A stretch of 64,000 nt of DNA from RYN-230 sp963704995. Lineage in GTDB: Bacteria > Actinomycetota > Actinomycetes > Streptosporangiales > Streptosporangiaceae. The position numbers and the translations under genes are program-made. Below, piece after piece: positions 15,520 to 25,912 of this stretch. Position 1 is the first letter of the stretch. Every line of letters begins with the position of its first letter. The DNA lies in NCBI GenBank assembly GCA_963704995.1, contig CAVPIM010000005.1, positions 806,001 through 870,000 of the forward strand, in the 5' to 3' direction. The notes beneath the pieces were generated by a model, which saw only the letters and a list, made by a program, of their open reading frames with translations, made no database searches and was not told the origin of the DNA.

Positions 15520-17829
15520 ATGAGCATCCTGGGGACCCGGGTGGTACGGACGGAGGATCCGCGCCTGCTGACGGCCGGCGGCACCTACGTTAACGACCTG
15601 CGCGTGCCGGAACTCATCGGGGCGGCGCGGGTCACGTTCGTGCGCAGTCCCGTCGCGCACGCCGAGATCACCGGCCTGGACACGTCCGCCGCGCTGGACT
15701 CGCCGGGCGTGCTGGCCGTGTTCACCGCCCAGGACATGGACGACCTGCCCCCGCCGCCCCCGGACGACGGGAGCGGCCCGGACGGCAGCGAGGGGGCGCC
15801 CGTGCCCCTCGGCGGCCCGTGGTCTGAGCCGTTGCTGGCCGCCGGCCGGGTCCGGTTCGTCGGTGAGCCGGTGGCGATCGTGCTCACCGACGACAGCTAC
15901 CAGGGTGAGGACGCGGCCGAGCTGGTCAGCGTGGACTACGCCCCGCTGCCCGCGGTGGTCGGCGTCCCCGGCGCCCTGGGCACCCAGACCCTGCTGTTCC
16001 CCGGGACGAAATCGAACGTCGCGGTGAGTGTCGGATCACCGGCCGACGGGTCCGCCTTCGATGGCTGTGATGTGGTGATCCGGCACACCATCGAGAACCA
16101 GCGGCTCGCGCCGGCCCCGCTCGAGGGTCGCGCGGCTGCCGCCCGGTGGGCGGACGGCCAGCTGACCGTGTGGCTGAGCACGCAGAACGCGCAGATCTCG
16201 CGGTTCATCCTGGCCGGGGCCCTCGGGCTCGACCCCGCCGCGATCCGGGTGATCACCCCGGACGTGGGCGGCGGGTTCGGCGCCAAGGTCGGGCTGGACC
16301 GGGACGGGCTCACGGTCGCCTGGGCGGCCAGGCGGACCGGCCGGCCGGTCCGCTGGGTGGAGACCCGCCGCGAGAACCTCGTCGGGATGACGCACGGGCG
16401 GGCCCAGCAGCAGGCCATCACGCTCGGCGGGACCCGGGACGGGCGCCTGCTCGCCTACCGGCTCGAGATCGTCCAGGACACCGGGGCCTACCCCCGGATG
16501 AGCGGCTTCCTGCCCGGCCTGACCAGCCTGATGGCCGTCGGCCCGTACCTGATCCCGCACGTGGAGACGGCGTTCCGGGTCGTGGTGACGAACACCACGC
16601 CGATCTCCGCCTACCGGGGTGCCGGGCGCCCCGAAGCCACGGCCGCGATCGAGCGCGCCGTGGACCTGTTCGCCGCCGAAATCGGCATGGATCCGGCCGA
16701 GGTGCGGCGGCGGAACCTGATCCCGGCGGGCAGCTTCCCGTACACGACCGCGAGCGGGGCCGTGTACGACAGCGGGGACTACGTCCGGGCCCTGGACGCG
16801 GTGCTGGCCGGGGCGGGCTATCAGGCTCTGCGGGAGGAGCAGGCCCGTCGCCGCGAGCGCGGCGATGTGCTGCAGCTGGGCCTGGGGCTGGCCAGCTACG
16901 TGGAGATCACCGCGGCCGACGCGGCCGCCGGCGAAACGGCCCGGCTCGTCGTGCACGCAGACGGCACGGCCACGGTGTACACCGGCAGTTCCGCGCACGG
17001 CCAGGGGCACCACACCGCCTGGGCCATGCTGGTCCAGGCCGAGCTCGGCATCCCGATGGCCAGCGTCACCGTGATCCACGGGGACACCGAGGTCATCCCG
17101 CAGGGCGTGGGCACCTACGCGTCACGGTCACTGCAGCTCGGTGGCGTAGCCGTGCACATGGCCGCGCTCGACGTGAAGGACCAGGCCCGGCGGGTCGCGG
17201 CGGACCTGCTCGAGGCCAGCGAGGCGGACCTGGAACTGGACGCCGAGAACGGGACCTGGCAGGTCCGCGGGGACCCGGCGAGCGCCCAGGGGTGGGCCGA
17301 GGTCGCCGGGCACGCCGGGCCGGACGGCCTGACCGCGGCCGTGGAGTACACCGGCGGGCGGCCGACCTTCCCGTTCGGCACCCATCTCGCGGTCGTGGAG
17401 GTGGACACGCAGACGGGGAAGGCCCGGCTGGTCCGGCACGTGACCGTGGACGACGCCGGGACGGTGGTCAACCCGGTGCTGGCCGAGGGGCAGCGGCACG
17501 GCGGCATCGCCCAGGGCGTGGCGCAGGCGCTGCTGGAGGAGATGCTGTACGACGCCGAGGGCAACCCGCTCACCAGCACCCTGGCGGACTACGCCATGAT
17601 CTCCGCGGCCGAGCTGCCGAGCTTCGAGCTGCTGCCCAGCGAAACCGCCACCGACATCAACCCGCTGGGCGCCAAGGGCATCGGCGAGGCGGGCACGATC
17701 GGCGCCGCGCCCGCCACCCAGAACGCGGTCATCGACGCGCTCAGCCACCTGGGTGTGCGGCACATCGACATGCCGGCCACGCCCGCCCGGGTCTGGGCCG
17801 CGATCAGCGCGGCCAGGCCAGCCCGATGA
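15520..17829 (+). CDS. Molybdenum hydroxylase large subunit (CoxL/xanthine dehydrogenase family)
   Basis: 769-residue molybdopterin-cytosine-dinucleotide subunit. The N-terminal a/b hammerhead domain (1-130) starts GTRVVRTEDPRLLTAGGTYV; molybdenum-binding domains follow with DVGGGFGAKVGLDRDGL near 248, AYRGAGRPEA near 364, HGQGHHTAW near 490 and GAKGIGEAGTIG near 720, whose Glu is the usual catalytic base. AYRGAGR marks the form II (CODH-like) group; form I carbon monoxide dehydrogenase has AYRCSFR. The natural substrate of form II enzymes is mostly unknown (purines, aldehydes or N-heterocycles are possible). ATG 15520 follows GGGAGGT. The 2Fe-2S subunit gene follows, but no FAD subunit gene is present nearby. 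Confidence 0.9.
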   Translation: MSILGTRVVRTEDPRLLTAGGTYVNDLRVPELIGAARVTFVRSPVAHAEITGLDTSAALDSPGVLAVFTAQDMDDLPPPPPDDGSGPDGSEGAPVPLGGPWSEPLLAAGRVRFVGEPVAIVLTDDSYQGEDAAELVSVDYAPLPAVVGVPGALGTQTLLFPGTKSNVAVSVGSPADGSAFDGCDVVIRHTIENQRLAPAPLEGRAAAARWADGQLTVWLSTQNAQISRFILAGALGLDPAAIRVITPDVGGGFGAKVGLDRDGLTVAWAARRTGRPVRWVETRRENLVGMTHGRAQQQAITLGGTRDGRLLAYRLEIVQDTGAYPRMSGFLPGLTSLMAVGPYLIPHVETAFRVVVTNTTPISAYRGAGRPEATAAIERAVDLFAAEIGMDPAEVRRRNLIPAGSFPYTTASGAVYDSGDYVRALDAVLAGAGYQALREEQARRRERGDVLQLGLGLASYVEITAADAAAGETARLVVHADGTATVYTGSSAHGQGHHTAWAMLVQAELGIPMASVTVIHGDTEVIPQGVGTYASRSLQLGGVAVHMAALDVKDQARRVAADLLEASEADLELDAENGTWQVRGDPASAQGWAEVAGHAGPDGLTAAVEYTGGRPTFPFGTHLAVVEVDTQTGKARLVRHVTVDDAGTVVNPVLAEGQRHGGIAQGVAQALLEEMLYDAEGNPLTSTLADYAMISAAELPSFELLPSETATDINPLGAKGIGEAGTIGAAPATQNAVIDALSHLGVRHIDMPATPARVWAAISAARPAR

Positions 17830-17839
17830 GGGAGGCGCG

Positions 17840-18334
17840 GTGAAGGTCAGGGTGACGGTCAACGGCGCTGAGGTCGCCGCCGGGATAGCGGACCGCACCC
17901 TGCTCGTCCATTTCCTGCGCGACGTGGCCGGCCTGACCGCGACGAACGTGGGGTGCGACACGAGTTCCTGCGGGGCCTGCACGGTCCTGCTGGACGGGCA
18001 GTCAGTCAAATCCTGCACCGTGCTCGCGGCCCAGGCCGACGGGTGCTCGGTGACGACGCTGGAGGGGCTGTCCGGCGACCTGGCCCAGCAGGATCTGGCC
18101 GATATCGACCCGGCCCGGCTGCACGCCGTGCAGCGGGCCTTCCGGGCCGAGCACGCCCTGCAGTGCGGCTTCTGCACCCCCGGGATGGTGATGGCGGCCG
18201 TGTCACTGCTCGCGGAGAACCCCGACCCGACCGAGGAGCAGGTCCGGAGCGGCCTGGAGGGCAACCTGTGCCGGTGTACCGGCTACCACAACATCGTGCG
18301 CGCCGTCCTGGCCGCCGCCCGCGCCCCGGCTTAG
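17840..18334 (+). CDS. Molybdenum hydroxylase 2Fe-2S subunit (CoxS type)
   Basis: 164-residue electron-transfer subunit with two [2Fe-2S] clusters. The plant-type cluster uses CDTSSCGACTVLLDG (cysteines about 39, 44, 47, and one near 59 in SCTVLAAQA); the second uses CGFCTPGMVMA and NLCRCTGYHNIVRAV. It passes electrons from the Mo centre to FAD. GTG 17840 follows GGAGG, 10 bases after the large subunit stop, so the two form an operon. Its TAG stop overlaps the TAA stop of the convergent amidohydrolase gene (TTAG), leaving no room for a terminator. Confidence 0.92.
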   Translation: MKVRVTVNGAEVAAGIADRTLLVHFLRDVAGLTATNVGCDTSSCGACTVLLDGQSVKSCTVLAAQADGCSVTTLEGLSGDLAQQDLADIDPARLHAVQRAFRAEHALQCGFCTPGMVMAAVSLLAENPDPTEEQVRSGLEGNLCRCTGYHNIVRAVLAAARAPA

Positions 18335-19570
18335 GCGCGGGCACCGTCCGGGAGGGGGTCGGGGGCGACCGAGCTGCCCCGGACCGCGGCGATCGCGGCG
18401 GCGGACAGCAGCCGCACCCCGATGCCGATCGCGCGCTCGTCGATGTCGAACGCGGGCTGGTGGATGTCGAAGTCCTGGCCGGAGTCAGGGACCCGGGTGC
18501 CCAGCCGGGCCAGCGAGCCCGGCACCGACTCCAGGTACCAGGCGAAGTCCTCGCCGCCCAGGCTCTGCTGGGTGGTGGTGATCGCCTCGGGGCCGAGCAC
18601 GCTGCTCGGCCGCGGCGGTCAGCAGCGCCGTGCTGGACGGCTCGTTCACGGTGGGCGGGACACTGCGCTGGTAGGCCAGGTCGGCGATGACCCCGTAGGC
18701 ACTGGCCACCGACTCGATGAGGGCCTTGAGCAGTTCCGGGGCCTCGTGCCAGGCCTTGTCGTCGAGGCAGCGGACGGTGCCCTCCACCACCCCGTCGTCG
18801 GGGATGGAGTTGGCCCCGGTGCCGGCGCTTACCCGGCCCCACACCAGGCTGAGGCTGGACCGGGGGTCGACCCGCCGGGACAGCGCGGCGGGCAGCTCGG
18901 TGACGATCTTGCCCAGCGCGTAAACCAGGTCAGCAGTCAAATGGGGCCGGGCGGTATGTCCGCCCGGCCCGGTCACCCGGACGGTGATGCGGTCACAGGC
19001 GGCGGTGATGGGGCCGCTGCGCACCCCGACCTTGCCCGCGTCCAGGCGCGGGTCGCAGTGCAGCCCGAAGATGCGGTCCACCGAGGCGATACCGCCCGCC
19101 GCCATGACGTCCAGCGCACCCCCGGCCACCTCCTCGGCGGGCTGGAAGATGAGCCGTACCCGCCCCGGCAGCCGGCCCGCGGCGGCCTGCTGGGCCAGGA
19201 ACAGCCCCGCGCCCAGGACGATGGTGGTGTGCACGTCGTGCCCGCAGGCGTGGCACGCGTTGGGCACCGTCGAGCGGTACGAAACCTGCTTCTCATCGCT
19301 GAGCGGCAGCGCGTCCAGGTCGGCCCGCAACGCCACCAGCGGGCTGCCGTCGGAGTTGCCGCCGATGTCCGCGATCAGCCCGGTTCCCTTGGGCAGGATC
19401 ATCGGCCGCAGGCCCGCCGCCGCCAGGCGGAGCGCGATCCGCCGGGTGGCCCGGTGCTCGTGGTAGCCGAGCTCGGGATGGGCGTGCATGTCCCGGCGGA
19501 ACTCGATCAGCTCAGCGTCGTGCGCGGTCAGGAACGAGCCGAGATCTGCGCGCAGAGCGTCATTCGGCAT
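18331..19570 (-). CDS. M20-family amidohydrolase, frameshifted near 18600
   Basis: Metal-dependent amidohydrolase/carboxypeptidase (hippurate hydrolase/AbgA-like). It starts MPNDALRADLGSFL after GGGAGGTGG. Metal ligands are visible: FRRDMHAHPELGYHE near residue 27, NACHACGHDVHTT near 105, QPAEEVAGGA near 140 and GLHCDPRLDAGKVG near 170. Near 18600 the frame shifts: after NEPSSTALLTAAAEQ the family continuation LGPEAITTTQQSLGGEDFAW appears in another frame and runs to TAA at 18331. Both halves are conserved, so one indel explains it. Total length would be about 413 residues. The start overlaps the upstream ligase gene by 11 bases, so the two are coupled. Confidence 0.85.
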
Positions 19571-20725
19571 TCGCCACCTCCCCCGGGCGGACGAACCGGT
19601 CCTCGGCGAACTCCGTGACCAGCGCGTCAACCACGTCCGTCAGCCCCCCGCCAGTTGCCACCACGGCCCGCTGCCGCTCGTAGGAGGCGCCCCGTTCGAG
19701 CACCTCGCCGAGCACGTCCAGCTCGTCCGCGCAGCCCAGCCGCTCGCGCGACCGGATGAATCTCCTGGAACAGCTCGTACAGCTCGTCGCGCAGCGGCGC
19801 GGTCGACCCCGCCGCGTCCGTGATCACGATGGCGTCGAGCCCGTACCTGGTCGCCCGCCAGCGGTTGTCCTGGACGACCCAGGACGGCTGGCTGGGCAGC
19901 CGGTAGCCACGGTCCAGCTGCGTGTCGAGCAGGTGGACCAGGCACTGCGACAGGGCGGCGACCATGCCGACCTCCCGCAGCGTCGGGACCCCATCGAACA
20001 TGCGGATCTCGACCGTGCCGAAGTCAGGGTGTGGCCGGACATCCCACCACACTTCCTTGATGCTCCGGATGGTCCCGGCCCGCAGCAGCGTGTCCATGTA
20101 CTCCTCGAACTCACTCCAGTCCGCCAGCAACTGCGGCGGACCTGCGGTCGGCAACCCGCCAAAGATGACCGCCCTGCTCGAGGCGAGCCCGGTGTCGTGC
20201 CCTCCCCAGAACGGGCTCGACGCGGTCAGCGCGAGGAAATGCGGCAGATAAGCGGCGAGAGCGTTGACGATCGGGATCGCCTTGCTGCCATCACGAAGCC
20301 CCACGTGGACATGCACACCAAAGGTCTGAATCCGGCGGGCCAGCCACTGCATCTGCTCGACGAGTTCCGCATAGCGCTGAACGGGCGCCATCTTGGCATC
20401 CCGCCAATCGCTGACAGGATGTGTTCCGGCGCAGGCCAGCATCGTATCGCGCATATCCGTGATCCGCTGAAGGTCAGCAATTGTCGCGGCTAGGTCCGCT
20501 ACGGCCTCGGAGACCGTACTGCAGACGCCGGTGACCACCTCGACCGTGGACTGCATGAGCTCGTCGTGAATCTTGGGCTGCGCGGCCGGCCGCGTCCCGG
20601 CCCCGGAGCGCGGAGATGACCTCCCGCGCGTCCTGGCGCAGCAGCTTGCTGGCGGAGTCGATGAGCTGAAGTTCCCACTCGATGCCCAGCGTCGCGCCCC
20701 GGGAGGGATTCCACCAGATAGCCAC
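19560..20725 (-). CDS. Carboxylate-amine ligase / glutamate-cysteine ligase 2 family (YbdK-like), two frameshifts
   Basis: ATP-dependent ligase of the GCS2 family that joins a carboxylate (often glutamate) to an amine. GTG 20725 follows AGGAGGAGG and gives VAIWWNPSRGATLGIEWELQ, the family start. Near 20582 the frame shifts and the core continues (TFGVHVHVGLRDGSKAIPIV, TASSPFWGGHDTGLASSRA, WWDVRPHPDFGTVEIRMFDG, QDNRWRATRYGLDAIVITD). Near 19742 it shifts again, and the C-terminus reads ERLGCADELDVLGEVLERGA through ALVTEFAEDRFVRPGEVANA to TGA 19560. All three pieces are conserved, so base errors are likelier than decay. The actual substrate is unknown; the coupled M20 amidohydrolase acts on similar amide bonds. 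Confidence 0.8.
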
Positions 20726-20821
20726 CGCCGACCTCCTCCTGTCCTCGCCCGGGGACCCGGTCCTCACCCCCGGGCGCGCGCGGCCCACCGCACCCGCGCC
20801 CCGCTACTAATCCGCTTACTA

Positions 20822-20842
20822 GTGATAACCGTCGGTAATCAC
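20822..20842. promoter_or_regulatory. Near-perfect palindrome upstream of the YbdK-like gene
   Basis: GTGATAACCG-T-CGGTAATCAC: 10-base arms with one mismatch around a central T, about 100 bases before the ligase start and flanked by AT-rich text (TACTAATCCGCTTACTAGTG) that can hold the -10 region. It is a likely operator for the ligase-amidohydrolase operon, or less likely for the convergent end of the mutase gene. Confidence 0.6.
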
Positions 20843-20894
20843 GGTGGCGCAGCGTGACGGACGTTCCCTGAGGTGACATGGGGCGCCGGCCCGG

Positions 20895-22475
<1,581 letters not shown>

Positions 22476-22481
22476 GAGCCA

Positions 22482-22487
22482 AGGTTA
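22482..22487 (-). promoter_or_regulatory. Probable leaderless -10 box of the acyl-CoA mutase gene
   Basis: TAACCT on the minus strand ends 6 bases before ATG 22475. No Shine-Dalgarno site is seen. Confidence 0.5.
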
Positions 22488-22615
22488 GATGGCCAGTACT
22501 CCAGACACCTAAGCGAGCTTGGCCACATCGGGCGGCCTGGGAGGGCCGGGCCGGCCGGACCCCATACGCAGAGTAACAATTCGCCCATGATTGACTACTC
22601 TGTGTGAGAGTAAGG

Positions 22616-23126
22616 ATGTTGCCGGGGCCGGGCCGGCCGGTCCGGCCCGCCTGGATGCGCCGCGCCCGGACCGGCGCCGCCGCCGCCGCGGGCGCGCTGC
22701 TCGTCGTGGTTCCGCTGGCCGCCCCGCCGGCGCTGTTCGCCCGGCAGGCGCTGACCATGCAGTTCACCCGGATCGAGGCGCCCCCGGCCGCCTTGGCCCC
22801 GCTGCAGCCGGGCCACCCGGCCGGGCGGCCCGGCCAGGACACGATCTCCCTGGCCCGGCCAGGGCCCGCCGTGACAGCCGCACGCCCGGCGCCGGGCCGC
22901 GGGGCTGCCGGTCACGGGGCCGCCGGTCACGAGGCTGTCAGTCACGGGCGCCGCCAGCCACGGGGCCGATGACCGGCGGGTGGCCCACCTGGCCCAGCAG
23001 GGCGGTTTCCCGGCCGTCCTGGTCCTGGCGGGACTCGGCGCGCTCCTGTGCGCCCCGCTGGCCCTCGCGGGGGCCACGATGACGTTCAGGCGCCGGACGG
23101 CCGGAGGAAGCCCACCCGGTCCATGA
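22616..23126 (+). CDS. Small membrane protein of unknown function, frameshifted near 22957
   Basis: Not a recognised family. The N-terminal part has a hydrophobic segment (TGAAAAAGALLVVVPLAAPP, about residues 18-37) that could be a signal anchor, then an Ala/Gly/His/Pro-rich region with AAGHGAAGHEAVSHG repeats. In frame it stops at 22972, but a one-base shift near 22957 opens a continuation (HLAQQGGFPAVLVLAGLGAL, then CAPLALAGATMTFRRR) that adds a second hydrophobic helix and basic end, stopping at 23126. Two membrane segments joined by a flexible repeat is the most coherent reading. ATG 22616 (with AAGG upstream) or GTG 22604 may start it. It overlaps the trpS 3' end by about 40 bases. Confidence 0.55.
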
Positions 23127-24097
23127 CCATGGCCATGGTCTCCCGGGCGACCGGGCGCGCCCGCTCAGCCCCGTGGGCCAGCAGCCGGTCCAGTTCGCCC
23201 TCGTCGGCGAGCAGCTTCTCGGTCCGCTCCCGGATCGGGGCCAGCGCGCCGACCACCACCTCGGCCAGGTCCTTCTTGAACGTGCCGTAGCCCGCGCCGG
23301 CGTACCTGGCCTCCAGCGCCGGGATGTCCGCGCCGGTCAAGCGCGGAGTAGATGCGCAGCAGGTTGGTGACGCCGGGCTTGTCCTTCTCGTCCGCGCGGA
23401 CCTCGCTGCCCGGGTCGGTGACCGCCCGGGCGATCTTCTTGCGGATCACGCCGGGCTCGTCGAGCACGTCGATGATGCCCGCCGCCGACGAGGACGACTT
23501 GCTCATCTTCGCGGTCGGCTCCTGCAGGTCGGTGATCTTCGCGACGCCGGACACGATCAGCGCCGAGGGCACCGTGAACGTGGGCCCGTAGCGGTGGTTG
23601 AACCGCACCGCGAGGTCCCGGCTGAGCTCCAGGTGCTGCCGCTGGTCCTCACCGACCGGCACCTCGCTGGTCTGGTAGAGCAGGATGTCCGCGGCCTGCA
23701 GCGCCGGGTAGCTGAACAGCCCCAGGCTGGCCTGCTGGGCGCCGCCCTTGGCCGCCTTGTCCTTGAACTGGGTCATCCGGCTGAGCTCGCCGAACCCGGT
23801 GATGCAGCCGAGCACCCAGGCCAGCTCCGTGTGCTGCGGCACGTGGCTCTGCACGAACACCACGGCCCGGTCCGGGTCGAGCCCGGCCGCGAACAGCTGG
23901 GCGGCCGCGACCCTGGTCCGCTGGCGGAGCTGGGCCGGGTCCTGCGGCACGGTGATCGCGTGCAGGTCCACCACGCAGTAGAACGCCTCGTGCGTCTCCT
24001 GGAGCGCGACCCACTGGCGGACCGCGCCGAGGTAGTTACCGAGGTGGAACGAGTCGGCGGTCGGCTGGATGCCGGAAAACGCGCGTGGCCTGGGCAT
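23086..24097 (-). CDS. trpS: Tryptophanyl-tRNA synthetase, frameshifted near 23342
   Basis: Class I synthetase charging tRNA-Trp, about 336 residues once the shift is bridged. It starts MPRPRAFSGIQPTADSFHLG (HIGH-like motif SFHLGN), has LGLFSYPALQAADILLY near 140 and the KMSKS loop TAKMSKSSSS near 200. After NLLRIYSAL the frame is displaced by one base near 23342; the true end (ARYAGAGYGTFKKDLAEVVV, then MAMVMDRVGFLRPSGA) is in the neighbouring frame and stops at 23086. ATG 24097 fits a TAAACT -10 box 7 bases upstream; GTG 24118 is an alternative. One extra base explains everything. Confidence 0.9.
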
Positions 24098-24104
24098 GCG
24101 GCTG

Positions 24105-24110
24105 AGTTTA
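24105..24110 (-). promoter_or_regulatory. Probable leaderless -10 box of trpS
   Basis: TAAACT on the minus strand ends 7 bases before ATG 24097. Confidence 0.45.
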
Positions 24111-24190
24111 GTAGGCACCCGGGAGGCCCGCGCACGGGCTGCTGCGCTGCGGCTCCCCGGCCACGGTCAGACCGTTAGAGCCGGGAATCG

Positions 24191-25910
24191 TCAGCTGATG
24201 ACGGGCACGATGTCCGGGGCGTCCAGCAGCAGCGCATCGGCGGCCTGGTCGGTGGCCTCTTCCTGGGAGGCCCGCTCGGCCTCGATCGTCGCCTCGTAGT
24301 GGCTGATCTCGTTGGCCACCTGGCGGGTCGTCCCAGCGCAGCGGCTTGGCCAGCAGCTCGGCCGTCTCCGCGGCGGCGGACAGGCCGCGGTCCCAGGTCT
24401 CGATCGAGATGTGCGTCCGCCGGACCAGCACGTCGTCGAGGTGCCGGGCCCCCTCGTGCGAGGCGGCGTAGCTCACCTCGGCGCGCAGGTAGTCCTCGGC
24501 GCCGGTGAGCGGCCGGCCCAGGTCCGGCTCGGCCGCGATCATGTCGAGGATCTCGGTGGCCAGCGCCCCGTACCGGCCCAGCAGGTGCTCGATCCGGGCC
24601 ACGTGCAGCCCCGAGGACCGGGCCAGCCGGTGCCGCGCGTTCCACAGCGGCAGGTAGCCGTCCGCCCCGGCCAGCGGCACCTCGTCGGTGCAGGACGGCG
24701 GGACCCGCCAGTCGAGCCCGTGCGCGACCGCGTCCACCGCGTCCCGGGCCATCAGCCGGTAGGTGGTGTACTTGCCGCCCGCGATCATCACCAGCCCGGG
24801 CACCGGGTGCGCGACCACGTGCTCCCGGGACAGCCGCGACGTGGAATCGGACTCCCCGGCCAGCAGGGGACGCAGCCCGGCGTAGACCCCGGCCACGTCC
24901 TCCCGGGTCAGCGGGACGGCGAGCACCCGGTTGACCTGGGCCAGCACGTAGTCGATGTCGGCGCGGCTGGCCGCCGGGTGGGCCTTGTCCAGGGTCCACT
25001 CGGTGTCCGTGGTGCCGACGATCCAGTGCCGGCCCCACGGGATGATGAACAGCACGCTGGTCGGGGTGCGCATGATGATGCCGGTGCGGGACTGGATACG
25101 GTCCCGCGGCACGACCAGGTGCACGCCCTTGGAGGCGCGGATGTTGATCACCCCGCGGCCGCCCACCATGGCCTGCACCTCGTCGGTCCACACCCCGGTC
25201 GCGTTGACCACCTGCTGGGCCCGGATCTCCAGCTGCCGGCCGGTCTCCAGGTCCACCGCGCGCACGCCGGTGACCCGCTCCCCCTCCCGGAGGAACCCGG
25301 TGACCTGGGTCCGGGAGGCGATCTGGGCCCCGTAGCTGGCCGCCGTGCGGATCAGGCTGACCACGAACCGGGCGTCGTCCACCTGGGCGTCCCAGTACTG
25401 CAGCGCCCCGGTGAGCACGGACCGCTTCAGGGCGGGGGCGAGCCGCAGCGCGCCCCGCTTGGTGAGCTGCCGGTGCCCGGGCAGCCCGCGCGGCTGGCCG
25501 AGCGAGAACCCGAGCGCGTCGTAGGCGTTCAGCCCGGCCCCGACGTACGCCCGCTCCCACACGTGGTGGGTCAGCGGGAACAGGAACGGCACCGGCCGGA
25601 CCAGGTGCGGGGCGATCCGCTGGAGCAGCAGCCCGCGCTCGGTCAGCGCCTCCCGGACCAGGCTCACGTTCAGCTGCTCCAGGTAACGCAGCCCGCCGTG
25701 GATCAGCTTGCTGGAGCGCGAGGAGGTGCCGGAGGCGAAATCACGCGCCTCCACCAGGCCGACCGACAGGCCGCGGGTGACCGCGTCGAGGGCCACGCCC
25801 GCGCCGACCACGCCCCCGCCCACGACGAGCACCTGCAGCTCGTCCCGGCTGAGCGCGGCGAGCGCCGCCGCCCGTCCCTCGGGGTCCAGCCGTGCCGTCT
25901 CCTCCGCCAT
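24191..25910 (-). CDS. glpD: Glycerol-3-phosphate dehydrogenase (FAD), frameshifted near 24322
   Basis: Membrane-associated FAD enzyme that oxidises glycerol-3-phosphate to dihydroxyacetone phosphate and feeds electrons to the quinone pool. FAD motif VLVVGGGVVGAGVALDAVTR is near residue 28, and DFASGTSSRSSKLIHGGLRY, VINIRASKGVHLVVPRDRI, IIPWGRHWIVGTTDTEW and MIAGGKYTTYRLMARDAVDA follow in the usual order. Near 24322 (after AKPLRWDDP) the frame shifts; the proper tail RQVANEISHYEATIEAERAS to LLLDAPDIVPVIS ends at TGA 24191, a typical GlpD ending. Bridged length is about 572 residues. It starts 2 bases after guaB3, so they may be co-transcribed. Confidence 0.92.
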
Positions 25911-25912
25911 CG

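Noticed and set aside
15520..18334. Calling the CoxL/CoxS pair a carbon monoxide dehydrogenase
   Set aside because: The large subunit has AYRGAGR, not the AYRCSFR of form I enzymes, and no coxM or coxDEF-type genes are present.
18331..20725. Treating the amidohydrolase and YbdK-like genes as true pseudogenes
   Set aside because: Every segment keeps conserved residues and overlapping start/stop coupling; the same kind of break affects essential genes in the window.
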